Source: Rhodobium gokarnense (GTDB taxonomy: Bacteria; Pseudomonadota; Alphaproteobacteria; Rhizobiales; Rhodobiaceae). From it: a stretch of DNA of 64,000 bases. The translations under genes were made by a program, and so were the position numbers. Under the pieces are notes generated by a model that was not told the origin of the DNA, made no database searches, and saw only the letters and a program-made list of their open reading frames with translations. This document shows, piece after piece, positions 1-8,369 of this stretch; the first letter of the stretch is position 1; every line of letters begins with the position of its first letter. The stretch is from positions 112,047 through 176,046 of the forward strand of contig NZ_JAOQNS010000013.1 of assembly GCF_025961475.1 (NCBI RefSeq), given 5' to 3'.

Positions 1-6
1 CCGGTT

Positions 7-213
7 TTAAAAACTCTCCCTTTCCTCCTCGCCGAGCAGCGTCTCAAGCTGCGCGGGGTCGATCGTTGCCGGGTCGAGGCCCGCGGCCATCGCCGCCCGG
101 AACAGGCGGTCGCGCGCCGCATCGACGGGCGCGGCGATCCGCATCGGCTCCGGCGCGGCTGCGTGACCGGCGTTGAGGCGATTGAGGCCGAACAGGAATT
201 CACGGCGGTTCAT
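7..213 (-). CDS. Small hypothetical protein with N-terminal Arg-Arg motif (68 aa)
   Basis: The frame opens with ATG at 213, which overlaps the stop of the upstream GntR gene as ATGA. This implies translational coupling and supports the gene. The protein begins MNRREFLFGLNRLN; the RREFLF stretch resembles a twin-arginine motif, but no hydrophobic segment follows, so export is doubtful. The rest is Ala/Pro/Glu-rich and ends in an acidic helix (LETLLGEEERE). I do not recognise a family. The next gene of the operon lies outside the window, so the role cannot be inferred; RR-bearing small proteins of this size sometimes accompany molybdoenzyme operons, but that is only a thought. In-frame sequence upstream to 285 lies inside the GntR gene and is not used. 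Confidence 0.5.
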   Translation of the reverse strand: MNRREFLFGLNRLNAGHAAAPEPMRIAAPVDAARDRLFRAAMAAGLDPATIDPAQLETLLGEEERESF

Positions 214-893
214 TGGTCCTGGCTCCTTGCCGGGACGGCGTCCTTCGCCGGAAAGCCGAGCAGGTCCGCAAAGGCTTCCAGGCAATGGGCGGCGAGCACG
301 CGGGCGCGCTCTGCGTCATGGCTCTGGACGGCCTGCAGGAGCCCGACATGTAGCGGAAAGAACGCATCGATATGGGGCTGGTCGAGCTCGCCGAGGGTGG
401 TCGGCAACTGGTCGCTGGCGGCGATCTCGCGGATCAGCAGGACGAAATAGGGATTGCCGGCGAGGTCGGCGAGAATGCCGGAGAAGGACAGGAAGATCTG
501 CGCCGTCAGGGCGCCGTCGCGGTTGACGAGGGCGCGGCCGAGCCGGGTCGTCAGGGTCTGCAGGGCCTGGCCCTTTTCCGGCGTGCAGCGGATGGCGGCG
601 CGGGCGGCCAGTTGCGGCGCGACGAGGCCGAGAGCCTCCAGCGCGTCGCCCGGCGCGCCCTTCCTGCGCAGGGAATTCCAGGTGATCGCGGAGGCATCGC
701 GCAGGTAGCAGCCGCTGCGGCCGCGAATCTCGATGCGTCCGGCGGCGGCGAGCGCGATCAGGGTCTCGCGGACGGTGTTGCGGCTGACCGAGAGCTGCTC
801 GGCGAGGCTGCGCTCGCTCGGCAACCTGTCGCCCGCCTTCAGGTGCAGGGAGTCGATGACGGTGAGCAGGCTGTCGAGGCAGGGATGTGCCAT
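210..893 (-). CDS. GntR-family transcriptional regulator, FCD subfamily (227 aa)
   Basis: An N-terminal winged helix (about residues 10-70, with LPSERSLAEQLSVSRNTVRE and the wing GRIEIRGRSGCYL) is followed by an all-helical FCD ligand domain that includes the LVAPQLAARAAI, FHLS-like LSFSGILADLAGNPYF and HVGLLQAVQSHDAERA segments. FCD regulators sense organic acids or other small carboxylates, usually repress, and often regulate themselves. The only in-frame ATG is at 893. A TTG at 932 would extend the frame by 13 codons but would put an operator-like TGGT-CCA-ACCA (908-918) inside the gene, so 893 is preferred. It is first in an operon with the overlapping 68-residue gene that runs off the left end. 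The ligand is unknown. Confidence 0.9.
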   Translation of the reverse strand: MAHPCLDSLLTVIDSLHLKAGDRLPSERSLAEQLSVSRNTVRETLIALAAAGRIEIRGRSGCYLRDASAITWNSLRRKGAPGDALEALGLVAPQLAARAAIRCTPEKGQALQTLTTRLGRALVNRDGALTAQIFLSFSGILADLAGNPYFVLLIREIAASDQLPTTLGELDQPHIDAFFPLHVGLLQAVQSHDAERARVLAAHCLEAFADLLGFPAKDAVPARSQDQ

Positions 894-1261
894 TTCCGGT
901 GTCCGTGTGGTCCAACCAATTTTCGCATTCAAGGCGGTTGGTAACGCGATACCGTCGAACTAGATCAGAAATTCGACGGTTCGCAAGAATGAATCAGCAT
1001 CTGGCTGGGCCAATCAGAAATCGAATTTCGACCAAAGGCGGAGAACCGGGCCAAAATCCCGGAACTCTGCCGGAATTTTAAGACTCCCGACAATGATGTT
1101 TTGTTGGACCAGATTGTCGCAGAAGCTCGTTCCGCGCCTTTTCCGGGCGCGATTGATGGCCGGGACGCCGTCCCTGGCAACCAGTTTGCGGGCGCCGAGA
1201 TCGGGTTTTCGGGCTTCTCGCGCGCAAGGGATGCCGGCGGCTCCGGCGGCCGGGCCGCCGA
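894..1261. other. Intergenic promoter region between the GntR gene and the PAS/GAF gene
   Basis: There is no convincing gene in this 368-base stretch. It holds the GntR operator at 908-918 and, at 1244-1260, a perfect inverted repeat with 8-base arms (CGGCGGCC / GGCCGCCG) and a 1-base loop. That repeat sits directly after the stop codon of the minus-strand PAS gene and probably stabilises the transcript end; it lacks a T-run. A weak inverted repeat GTCGAA...TTCGAC spans 954-977. Confidence 0.5.
908..918. promoter_or_regulatory. Probable FCD/GntR operator (TGGT-N3-ACCA)
   Basis: TGGTCCAACCA lies 15 bases upstream of the GntR start codon. The half sites TGGT and ACCA around a 3-base spacer match the core recognised by FCD-type GntR proteins such as PdhR, LldR and FadR. 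The position suggests autoregulation of the adjacent gene. This is inference from motif and position only. Confidence 0.55.
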
Positions 1262-2551
1262 TCAGGCCGGCGTCCTCTGCTGGGTGAGATCGCCGACGAT
1301 GCGCGGCAGGTGCGGCCAGAGGCTTTCGGCGAGGCCCAGATAGGGCTGGATGTTGTCCGGCGAGAACGCGTTCGGCGTGGTGGAGCAGAAGATGACGACG
1401 TCGCGCAGCACGTTCTCGTGGAAGAACGGCACCGCGAAATAGGAGCGGATGCCGTGCGGGATGAACAGCGCCCAGTCGATCGGCTTGATGCTCTTGGAGG
1501 TGTCCTCGACGATCAGGTGATCGAGGTTGTAGAGGACGATGTTCTCCGCAATCGAGCCCGGATAGGGGTGGGTGTTGTTCTTCTGGATGTCCTTGAACGC
1601 GGCGCCGACGCCGGTCACGATCACGTTGCCCTTGGAAATGAAGATCTGGGACAGGAGCGCGGCATCGGCACGGCCGGTCTCCGGCTGGTGGTCGAGGATG
1701 ACGGTCAGGAGGTCGGCAAGGGACTTCGCCGACTTCAGGCGGCGCTGGCCGTCCTTGCACAGCACCGGCCGGGCGGCGGGCTCTGCGACGGCTGCCTGGT
1801 GGCGCGGCGTCAGCGAGAACCACAGCAGATGGCGGCCGTCCCGGTCATAGGCGCGGACGCGCGCCGTGCAGGCGAGCGTCTCGCCGGTCGCGGTGCGGAT
1901 TTCCAGAAGCCCATTCCAGGACAGGTCGAACAGCAGCCGCTCGTAGATGTCGCGCAGATAGGCGTCCGGGTTGCCGGCCAGCAGATCGGCGACGCCGGTC
2001 TGGCGCTCGTCCGGATCGATGCCGAGGCGGATGCGGGCCGCCTCGTTGGCGGCGACCACCTGGCGGCTGCCGACATGGACCATGAACACCGGATTGGAAA
2101 ACAGCTCCACGTGCTCGGCGAGCCCTGCCTGCGAGCCGCGCTTCAGGATGGCGTTGGCGAGCGAGGTGCAGTCGGCGAGGAGCCCGATATAGCAGAAGGT
2201 CATCTCCGGATCGGGCGAGCCGAGGATGTAGAGCCAGCGCATGACGCCGTCGCGGCCGCGGGCGCGGATCACCTCCGACACCGGCTGGCGCTGGTGCAGC
2301 CGCTCCTGGAAACGGGCGAACACGGAGCGGTCGTCCTCGGCCAGCATCTCTTCGGCCCCGGCGGCGTCCTGCAGGAGCTGGGCGACGCCCTCCTCCAGCC
2401 CCGGAATGACGTGCTCGTTGAGGAAGTTGATCTCGTTCTTGACGAGATCGGCGCGCCAGATCACCGCCGGCAGGGTCGCCCCGGTGTCCGCCGCAAAGCT
2501 CTGCAGCAGGAAGTCGAAGGCGGAATCGTTGATATGCGGGGTCTGGTTCAT
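1262..2551 (-). CDS. PAS/GAF-like sensor protein without output domain (429 aa)
   Basis: The N-terminal region (residues about 20-135) looks like a PAS domain with its PAC end (RDGVMRWLYILGSPDPEM). A second PAS fold follows at about 145-255 (LFSNPVFMVHVGSRQVVAANEAA, GETLACTARVRAYDRDGRHLLWFSL). The C-terminal 150 residues resemble a GAF domain (LADLLTVILDHQP, HPYPGSIAENIVLYNLDHLIVEDTS, YFAVPFFHENVLRDVVIFC). No kinase, cyclase, DNA-binding or methyl-accepting domain is visible, so it probably signals by protein contact. It lies next to a large CheB-CheR-PAS kinase and two receivers on the same strand and may belong to that pathway. It starts at ATG and ends on a GC hairpin (1244-1260). Function unknown. 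Confidence 0.75.
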   Translation of the reverse strand: MNQTPHINDSAFDFLLQSFAADTGATLPAVIWRADLVKNEINFLNEHVIPGLEEGVAQLLQDAAGAEEMLAEDDRSVFARFQERLHQRQPVSEVIRARGRDGVMRWLYILGSPDPEMTFCYIGLLADCTSLANAILKRGSQAGLAEHVELFSNPVFMVHVGSRQVVAANEAARIRLGIDPDERQTGVADLLAGNPDAYLRDIYERLLFDLSWNGLLEIRTATGETLACTARVRAYDRDGRHLLWFSLTPRHQAAVAEPAARPVLCKDGQRRLKSAKSLADLLTVILDHQPETGRADAALLSQIFISKGNVIVTGVGAAFKDIQKNNTHPYPGSIAENIVLYNLDHLIVEDTSKSIKPIDWALFIPHGIRSYFAVPFFHENVLRDVVIFCSTTPNAFSPDNIQPYLGLAESLWPHLPRIVGDLTQQRTPA

Positions 2552-2674
2552 ATCCGTGCCGGTGTGGGTGACCGAACAGCCACTTTTGGACGCCGGGCGA
2601 AGCGTGTCAACCGAACGCTATGGCGCGGGCGCTCGGCCAGGTTGTCCAAGGCGATGCCGACTGTGTGTGGTTAA

Positions 2675-2923
2675 TTGTCGATTAACTACGATCTTGGTAA
2701 GGGTAATTACCAGTCGCAAACATTCGGGGTCACTCAGTTGGATATCGCCAGCGTGCAGGAAGAAACGTCAACCCACTCTGCTTCGGGTCAGGTCAAGGCA
2801 AGCCGCGAAAGGGCTTCGGAACTTCTGTCGGAGTCCGCCCACCTGATATCCGTTTCCAAGAAACTGCGTGCCGAAGCCGCCCTGATCCGCGAGAACGCCC
2901 GCACCTTCCGTGCCTCGTGCTAA
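2675..2923 (+). CDS. Small helical hypothetical protein
   Basis: The frame can start at TTG 2675 (82 codons) or at TTG 2738 (61 codons); there is no ATG in frame and neither start has a strong ribosome binding site. The C-terminal half is a long amphipathic helix rich in Ala/Ser/Glu/Arg (SRERASELLSESAHLISVS, KKLRAEAALIRENARTF). The main support is that its TAA stop lies inside a strong hairpin followed by a T-rich tail (2920-2963), and that it is divergent from the PAS/GAF gene in a signalling cluster. I recognise no family. It could instead be a non-coding stretch before the repeat. Confidence 0.4.
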   Translation: MSINYDLGKGNYQSQTFGVTQLDIASVQEETSTHSASGQVKASRERASELLSESAHLISVSKKLRAEAALIRENARTFRASC

Positions 2924-2963
2924 GGCATGTTGTGTTTCATCTGAAACGCGCAACATGCCTTAG
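2920..2963 (+). terminator. Hairpin terminator overlapping the stop codon of the small gene
   Basis: Thirteen-base arms CTAAGGCATGTTG (2920-2932) and CAACATGCCTTAG (2951-2963) are perfectly complementary, and the loop contains a second stem TTTCA/TGAAA. The 3' arm is followed by GGCTTTGTTTT. The TAA of the 82-codon frame is part of the left arm. The tail is shared with other copies of the dispersed repeat. Confidence 0.6.
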
Positions 2964-3000
2964 GGCTTTGTTTTAACGCGGTTTCTCGTCCAGGAAGTCG
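2964..3000. repeat. Dispersed intergenic repeat, copy near 3 kb
   Basis: The segment GGCTTTGTTTTAACGCGG, TTTCTCGTCCAGGAAGTC matches in order the tails of the copies at 8.8 kb (GTCTTTGTTTTGGCGCG, TTTCTCATCCAAAAAGTC) and, in reverse complement, those at 25.85 and 30.5 kb. It lies between the hairpin and the response-regulator genes and contains no gene. Confidence 0.6.
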
Positions 3001-3105
3001 GCCGGCTTTATGGCAATGTGCTTTCGGCCGGACGTCCGTACCGAGCGACGAAGACCATCCGATCCCCCGGCGAAACGGGGAGCGCCCTGCGCCGGCCGCC
3101 CGGCG

Positions 3106-3471
3106 TCACAGATAGGCGGCGACGATGTCCTTGAAGGTCTTCAGGTTGATGTGGACCTTGTCGAGGCAGTCGTCGGCCTCGAATTCGTCGAGCTGGTCGA
3201 AGACCGGGTCCTGGATATCCGACGAAATCACGACGATCTTGCCGGCAAAGCCCTTGCCGCGGAGCTTCGGCACGGTCTGCCGGTAGTCGGTGTAGGGCGG
3301 CAGGCGGCTGTCGAGGAAAATCACCGCCACATTGTCCTTCTGCATCTCGTCGAGAGCATGCTGCAAGGACATGGCGTGCCGGACGTCGACGTCGCTCAGG
3401 GTCATTGAAAAACACTCGATCAGCTTGTGCTGATGCTCATTGTCGTCGACGAAGAGAATGGTCGGCCGCAT
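3106..3471 (-). CDS. Stand-alone response regulator receiver (121 aa)
   Basis: A single receiver domain with no output domain. The acid pocket is D9-D10 (LFVDDNE), the phospho-acceptor is D54 (VIFLDSRLP), the switch residue is S83/S84 (VISSD) and the conserved lysine is K105 (LDKVHIN). I use ATG 3471 because it begins the first beta strand (MRPTILFVDD); upstream codons to 3507 add only an unstructured leader. Receivers of this Rcp1/CheY-like kind act by protein-protein contact. It follows another receiver and the CheB-CheR-PAS kinase on the same strand (66 bases from the first receiver), so it is a likely phosphorylation partner of that kinase. Confidence 0.9.
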   Translation of the reverse strand: MRPTILFVDDNEHQHKLIECFSMTLSDVDVRHAMSLQHALDEMQKDNVAVIFLDSRLPPYTDYRQTVPKLRGKGFAGKIVVISSDIQDPVFDQLDEFEADDCLDKVHINLKTFKDIVAAYL

Positions 3472-3537
3472 GAACACGCACCTCCGCATCTGGAAAAAGG
3501 TTTGCATTGCCCGGACCGGCGGCCCGGCCGTCGAAAC

Positions 3538-3990
3538 TCAACTGCACTGCCGGACGAGGATGCGCCCGCCGTCCGTCTCGCTCACACAGGCGAGATCGTT
3601 CACTACTTCACAGATACGCTCCAGGGCCGCCCCGTTGAGCGGCTTGGTGACAAAGAAATCGGCGCCCGCGCGCATGGCGTCGAGGCGGTCCTTGGGGTCC
3701 TCCGAACCGGTGCAGATGCCGACGATCAGTCCCTCGCAGTTCTTGTTCCGGCGCAGCGCCCGCACCGCGTCGATGCCGCTCGAGACCGTCAGGTTGAGGT
3801 CGACGACCACCAGGTCGCTGTTGCCGAGGGCCCCTTCGGTCTCCAGCACCTTCTTTTCGAACTCGTCGAACTCGGCATAGGTCGACAGGGTCACGTTGAT
3901 CTTCTCGCGCCGCAGACAGAGCCGGGTGATCATGAATTCGTCGGGCGAGTCGTCGATGAAATGCAGATCGGTGACATTGGTCTGGGTCAT
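3538..3990 (-). CDS. Stand-alone response regulator receiver (150 aa)
   Basis: The ATG at 3990 overlaps the TGA of the large kinase gene (ATGA), which indicates coupled translation with that kinase. The receiver signature is complete: D14-D15 (HFIDDSPDEF), phospho-acceptor D64 (LVVVDLNLT), T94 (GICTGSED) and K116 (FFVTKPL). A 25-residue C-terminal tail carries no known output domain. This is the most likely cognate receiver of the CheB-CheR-PAS kinase. The other receiver 66 bases downstream could be a second target or a phosphate sink. Confidence 0.92.
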   Translation of the reverse strand: MTQTNVTDLHFIDDSPDEFMITRLCLRREKINVTLSTYAEFDEFEKKVLETEGALGNSDLVVVDLNLTVSSGIDAVRALRRNKNCEGLIVGICTGSEDPKDRLDAMRAGADFFVTKPLNGAALERICEVVNDLACVSETDGGRILVRQCS

Positions 3991-6900
3991 GGTTTCAGTT
4001 CCGCCTTGGGCAAGGAAATCACGAAACAGGCGCCGCCGAGCGCCGTGCTGTCCTCGACGATGATGGTGCCGCCATACTGGTGGACGATACGCTGGCAGAT
4101 CGACAGGCCGAGGCCGGTCCCCTCGACCTCCTCGCGGCGCTGCAGGCGCCTGAAGACGACGAAGACCTCTTCGCGGGCGTCTTCCGGAATGCCGGGTCCG
4201 TTGTCCTCGACCCGGATGGTGACGGTGGACGCGCCGACCTCGGCGGAAATCCGGATTTCGGGCGCCGGCGTGCCGTTGAACTTGATGGCGTTGGCGATCA
4301 GGTTCTGGAAAAGCTGGGTGAAATGCACGCGCGCGCCGCTCACCACCGGCAGGTCCCCGGCGACCACCTTGGCGCCCGATTCGGCAATGCCCAGTTCCAG
4401 GCCTTCCTGGATGTCGGAGACCACCTGATTGAGATCGACGTCGATGTGCTCGACCTTCTGGTCGATGCGGGAATAGGCCAGAAGGCTGGAAATGATGTCG
4501 CTGAGACGCCGTGTGTTGGAACCGATCCGCGCGATCAGTTCCGTGCGTTCGCCGGCATCGCCCTGGACCTCCGGTTCCTGCAGCAGGTCGCACATCGCCG
4601 CGATCAGGCGCACCGGCTCCTTCATGTCGTGGGAGCAGACATAGGAGAACCGGTTCAGTTCCTCGTTCGATTCGGAAAGCGCGGCCAGCGCCGCGCGCAG
4701 GTCCGCCTCGCGCTCGCGCACCTCGGTCACGTCGAGGAAGATGCCGAACACGGAGGTCGTGTTCCGGCTCGGGTCGACATCGACCTCGCCGACCGATTTG
4801 ACGCGCCGGACCTCGCCGGACGGCCGCACGATTCGGGCTTCGTATTCGAAGGACTGCTTGTCGTTGCGCGCCTTGTCGACGAGCGCGCGCACATGGTCGA
4901 CGTCGTCCGGGTGGTAGAAGGCCATTGCGGCCTCCAATGTCGGCGAAAAGGTCTCAGGCGTGACGTCGTGGACGGCATAGATCTGTTCCGACCAGAACAG
5001 GCTGTCGTCGAGGAGGTCGATGCGCCAGAAGCCGAGCCCCGACATGCGCGCCGCCTGCTGCAGGAGACCGTTGCGCTCTCGCAGTTCCAGGAGGGTCCTG
5101 TTGCGCTCGGTGATGTCGTCGATCGTGCCGGTCATGCGCACGGCCTTGCCGTCCGCGTCCCGTGAGGCCTCGCCGCGGGCTTCCACCCAGAGGTAGGTGC
5201 CGTCGGCCCGGCGCAGGCGATAGACCTCCTCGTACGGCACCCCGTCTTCCAGGTGCTGGCGCATCGCCTCCATGATCCTGTCGGCGTCTTCCGGATGGAG
5301 CCGGGTGGTGAAGGCGTCCAGATCGCCGGTGAAGTCCTTGTCGTCGATGCCGAGAAGATTCTTGAAGCGGTCGGACCACCAGACCGTGCTGGTCTCCAGG
5401 TTGTGGTCCCAAAGGCCGATGCCGGACGCATCGGTCGCCAGCGCCAGGCGTTCCTCGGACCTTTGCACCGCCTTCAGCGCCTCCTGCTCGGAGGTGACGT
5501 CCTCTTTCAGGCCGTAGATGAGGGGCTCACCGGTCTCGGAATCGCGGGACCTGACATGGGTGACCCGGACCCAGCGCGCCTCGCCATTGGCGAATGTCAT
5601 CCGGCCGATATTTTCCTCAAGGGAATGGCCGCCTTCCAGGAACCTGCGATCCAATGCAGCCGCCGCCTCGGCGTCGGCCTCGCCCAGCAAGCCGTAATAG
5701 TCCTCGCCCTCGACGTCGCGGTCCGCCGCGCCGACCATGGCGCACGCCGCCGGGTTGGCCTTGACGATCTTGCCGTTGCGGTCGCGCACGAAGATCGCCT
5801 GGGGGAAATTGTCGAAAATGAGCTGCAGCTCGTTGCGGGTCCGCCGCAATTCGTTGGTGTTGTCCGCGATCAGGATGATGGCGCCGCTGACCTGGCCGCT
5901 CTCCTGGGTGTTCGGAACGATGGAGATGATTGCGTCGATGTCGTCGCCGCGGATCTCCGTTTCGATCCGCCGGCGTTCGGTCATCGCCTGATTGGCGAGA
6001 TCGACGATGTCGGGAAACCCCTTTTGCCGCTTCAAGAGGCTGAGATGGGGGAGCTGTTCGTCGGTATTGATCTGGAACAGCTCTTCGGACGCATTGCTGA
6101 CATGGACGATGTTGAGGCCGCGGTCGGCGACGATCAGCGGCGAGCCGATATTGAGGAGAATGCCGTTGAGGCTCTGGTTGAGCAGGCGCAACTCGTTGGC
6201 GCTGACCTGAAGCTCCTCGTTGACGGTCGACAGTTCCTCATTGGTCGACTGCAGCTCCTCGTTCGAGGTTTCCAGCTCTTCGTTGGTCGACTGCAGTTCC
6301 TCGTTGCTCGACTGCAGTTCCTCATTGAGCGCCTGGAGCTCCTCGTTCGAGGTCTCAAGTTCCTCTGCGGTCTGCTGGAGATTGGCCTGGGCGATCGCCA
6401 GTTCGCGCCGCAATTCGTCGTTCTGCTGCTGCACATCGACCGTGTCGTCCGGTGTCTCGCCATCGATCTGGAGGCCTTTCTCCTCCCATTTGTGGATCAC
6501 CGCCAGGGCGAGCACTTCGTCGTCCGGGCCGCTCTCCACCGGATGGACGGTGACCCGGATGCGTCCGTTCGGATTGGCCTCATCGATATGGGCAATGCCG
6601 CTGCGCGTTTCCCGGGTCCTCAGGACCACGGGCACAGCCGTGCGGACATCCTGGCCGAACGGCTCCTTGACCAGGCTGGTGATGCCGAGCGACAGCGAGC
6701 CGCTCTGGACGTTGATGTAGGGATTGACGTTGCCGTAGGCCTTGCGAAGCTGCATGTCCGGCCCGATCAGGAAGCCGTCCGGCCCCAGCGCCTTGACCAG
6801 CGAGTCGAACCGGGCGTCCGCAGCGGCCAGGTCCCGGGCGTCCACGGTATCGCGCTTGGCCTGGCGCGGCCGACGGTAATAGGCCGGCTGGCCGTCGAGC

Positions 6901-8369
6901 TCCTTGAACAGCGACTTGTTCTTGCCGGGGCGCTGGAAAAAGATGTGCCGCTCGTGTTCCGCCGGCCGGAACAGGCTTTCATTCGCCGCCACCGTTTCCG
7001 ACTTGCCGAGGAACAGCGCTCCGTGGGGGACGAGCGCATAGTGGAACCGGGACAGGACCTGGCCCTGCAGCGAGGACTGGAAGTAGATCAGGAGGTTGCG
7101 GCAGGAGATCAGGTCGATGTTCAGGAACGGCGGGTCCTGAATGATGTTGTGGGTCGAGAACACGACCCGTTCGCGCAGCGCCTTCTTGACGATGTAGCCG
7201 GTCGGCACCTTGTCGAAATATTCCTGGATGAAATCCCGCGGCACCTCGTCGAGGGCCGTTTCGGCATAGAATCCGCGCCGGCCGATCTCGATCGCCTCGT
7301 TGTCGATGTCCGAGGCGAAGATCTGGACCTTGCGGTTGGAGAAGGCTTCCACGCCGCCCATGTGGTCGGCGAAGACCATGGCAATGGAATAGACCTCCTC
7401 GCCCGTTGCCGCTCCCGGCACCCAGATGCGCACGGTTCCGTCGGGCGGCTTGCTCTCCAGGATCTTGCCGACCACCGACCTGAGGGCGTCGAACTCGCTC
7501 GGGTCGCGGAAGAACGCCGTCACAGAGATCAGGAAATCCTTGAACAGTGCATCGATTTCCTTGGCCGAGGAGCGGGCGATGGCGACGTAGTCGTCGATTT
7601 CCTTGACGCCGAGGGCGGCCATCCGCCGCTCGATGCGCCGCTGCAGCGTCGCCGGCTTGTAATGGCGGAAATTGACCCGGCGCTGGTTATGCACGAGGTG
7701 GATGAGCTCCGAGACGCCATCCAGGTGCACCGGCGAGGATTTCAGGGCCTCCAGGTCGGTGCGCCCCTCCAGGATGGTGGCGAACTGGGTCGCGATCTTT
7801 TCCGGCGGCATGACGAGATCGACGCAGCCGGATTCGACCGCGGAGACCGGCATGCCGGTGTACTTCGCCGACAATTCGTCCTGGGCGATGGTGATGCCGC
7901 CGGCCGCCCGGATGTCGCGCATGCCGCGCGCGCCGTCCGATCCGGTGCCGGAAAAGATGATCCCGATCGCCCGGTCTTCCTTCTCCACGGCAAGCGAATG
8001 GAACAGCCGGTCGACGGAGGGTTTCGGGGTGCCGGCATCGCGGCTCGGCAGCACCAGGCGGAGCACATCGCCGTCGATCTCCACGTCCCGGTCCTTGGGC
8101 GTGATGTAGACCGTGTTCGGCTCCGGAATCGTGCCGTCCTCGATGCTGACCACCTCAAGGTCGGTTTCGCGACCGATGATCTCCGGCAGCATGGAGCGGT
8201 GGTGCGGCGACAGGTGCTGGGCGACGATATAGGTGGCGTTGAGCTGGCCGGGAAGGTTGCGCACGAAGGCGCGGAGCGCCTCCAGCCCCCCGGCCGACGC
8301 GCCAATTCCCACCCAGAACAGGGTTTGGCGGGCCTCATTTTCGTTTAAGGTCGCAGTACTATCCACCAA
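3987..8369 (-). CDS. CheB-CheR-PAS hybrid sensor histidine kinase (1460 aa)
   Basis: Domains in order: a CheB-type methylesterase domain, residues about 17-200 (GIGASAGG with Ser25, AQHLSPHH with His52, GTGSDG with Asp145); a CheR-type methyltransferase domain, about 215-480 (VPGAATGEEVYSIAM for SAM binding, SCRNLLIYF); a divergent PAS, about 515-635; a coiled coil, about 645-735, built of repeats of (S/T)NEELQ; four further PAS units to about 1222; HisKA with phospho-acceptor His1247 (CSHDMKEPVR); and HATPase to about 1455 (NLIANAIKF, DNGPGIP, GTGLGLS). The three CheB catalytic residues are present but there is no receiver domain in front of CheB. No membrane segment is seen, so the protein is cytoplasmic. 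The start is TTG 8369 or GTG 8366; no ATG is close. It is followed by two stand-alone receivers. Proteins of this architecture are known, but their signals and their methylation targets are mostly undefined. Confidence 0.93.
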   Translation of the reverse strand: MVDSTATLNENEARQTLFWVGIGASAGGLEALRAFVRNLPGQLNATYIVAQHLSPHHRSMLPEIIGRETDLEVVSIEDGTIPEPNTVYITPKDRDVEIDGDVLRLVLPSRDAGTPKPSVDRLFHSLAVEKEDRAIGIIFSGTGSDGARGMRDIRAAGGITIAQDELSAKYTGMPVSAVESGCVDLVMPPEKIATQFATILEGRTDLEALKSSPVHLDGVSELIHLVHNQRRVNFRHYKPATLQRRIERRMAALGVKEIDDYVAIARSSAKEIDALFKDFLISVTAFFRDPSEFDALRSVVGKILESKPPDGTVRIWVPGAATGEEVYSIAMVFADHMGGVEAFSNRKVQIFASDIDNEAIEIGRRGFYAETALDEVPRDFIQEYFDKVPTGYIVKKALRERVVFSTHNIIQDPPFLNIDLISCRNLLIYFQSSLQGQVLSRFHYALVPHGALFLGKSETVAANESLFRPAEHERHIFFQRPGKNKSLFKELDGQPAYYRRPRQAKRDTVDARDLAAADARFDSLVKALGPDGFLIGPDMQLRKAYGNVNPYINVQSGSLSLGITSLVKEPFGQDVRTAVPVVLRTRETRSGIAHIDEANPNGRIRVTVHPVESGPDDEVLALAVIHKWEEKGLQIDGETPDDTVDVQQQNDELRRELAIAQANLQQTAEELETSNEELQALNEELQSSNEELQSTNEELETSNEELQSTNEELSTVNEELQVSANELRLLNQSLNGILLNIGSPLIVADRGLNIVHVSNASEELFQINTDEQLPHLSLLKRQKGFPDIVDLANQAMTERRRIETEIRGDDIDAIISIVPNTQESGQVSGAIILIADNTNELRRTRNELQLIFDNFPQAIFVRDRNGKIVKANPAACAMVGAADRDVEGEDYYGLLGEADAEAAAALDRRFLEGGHSLEENIGRMTFANGEARWVRVTHVRSRDSETGEPLIYGLKEDVTSEQEALKAVQRSEERLALATDASGIGLWDHNLETSTVWWSDRFKNLLGIDDKDFTGDLDAFTTRLHPEDADRIMEAMRQHLEDGVPYEEVYRLRRADGTYLWVEARGEASRDADGKAVRMTGTIDDITERNRTLLELRERNGLLQQAARMSGLGFWRIDLLDDSLFWSEQIYAVHDVTPETFSPTLEAAMAFYHPDDVDHVRALVDKARNDKQSFEYEARIVRPSGEVRRVKSVGEVDVDPSRNTTSVFGIFLDVTEVREREADLRAALAALSESNEELNRFSYVCSHDMKEPVRLIAAMCDLLQEPEVQGDAGERTELIARIGSNTRRLSDIISSLLAYSRIDQKVEHIDVDLNQVVSDIQEGLELGIAESGAKVVAGDLPVVSGARVHFTQLFQNLIANAIKFNGTPAPEIRISAEVGASTVTIRVEDNGPGIPEDAREEVFVVFRRLQRREEVEGTGLGLSICQRIVHQYGGTIIVEDSTALGGACFVISLPKAELKP

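Noticed and set aside
6205..6365. Regularly spaced short repeats that could suggest a CRISPR array
   Set aside because: The period is 18-21 bases without unique spacers, and the units encode the NEELQ coiled coil in frame.
5253..8348. Long plus-strand open frame opposite the large kinase gene
   Set aside because: It is a mirror frame of GC-rich coding DNA; the protein has no recognisable domain and the minus strand encodes an unmistakable multi-domain kinase.
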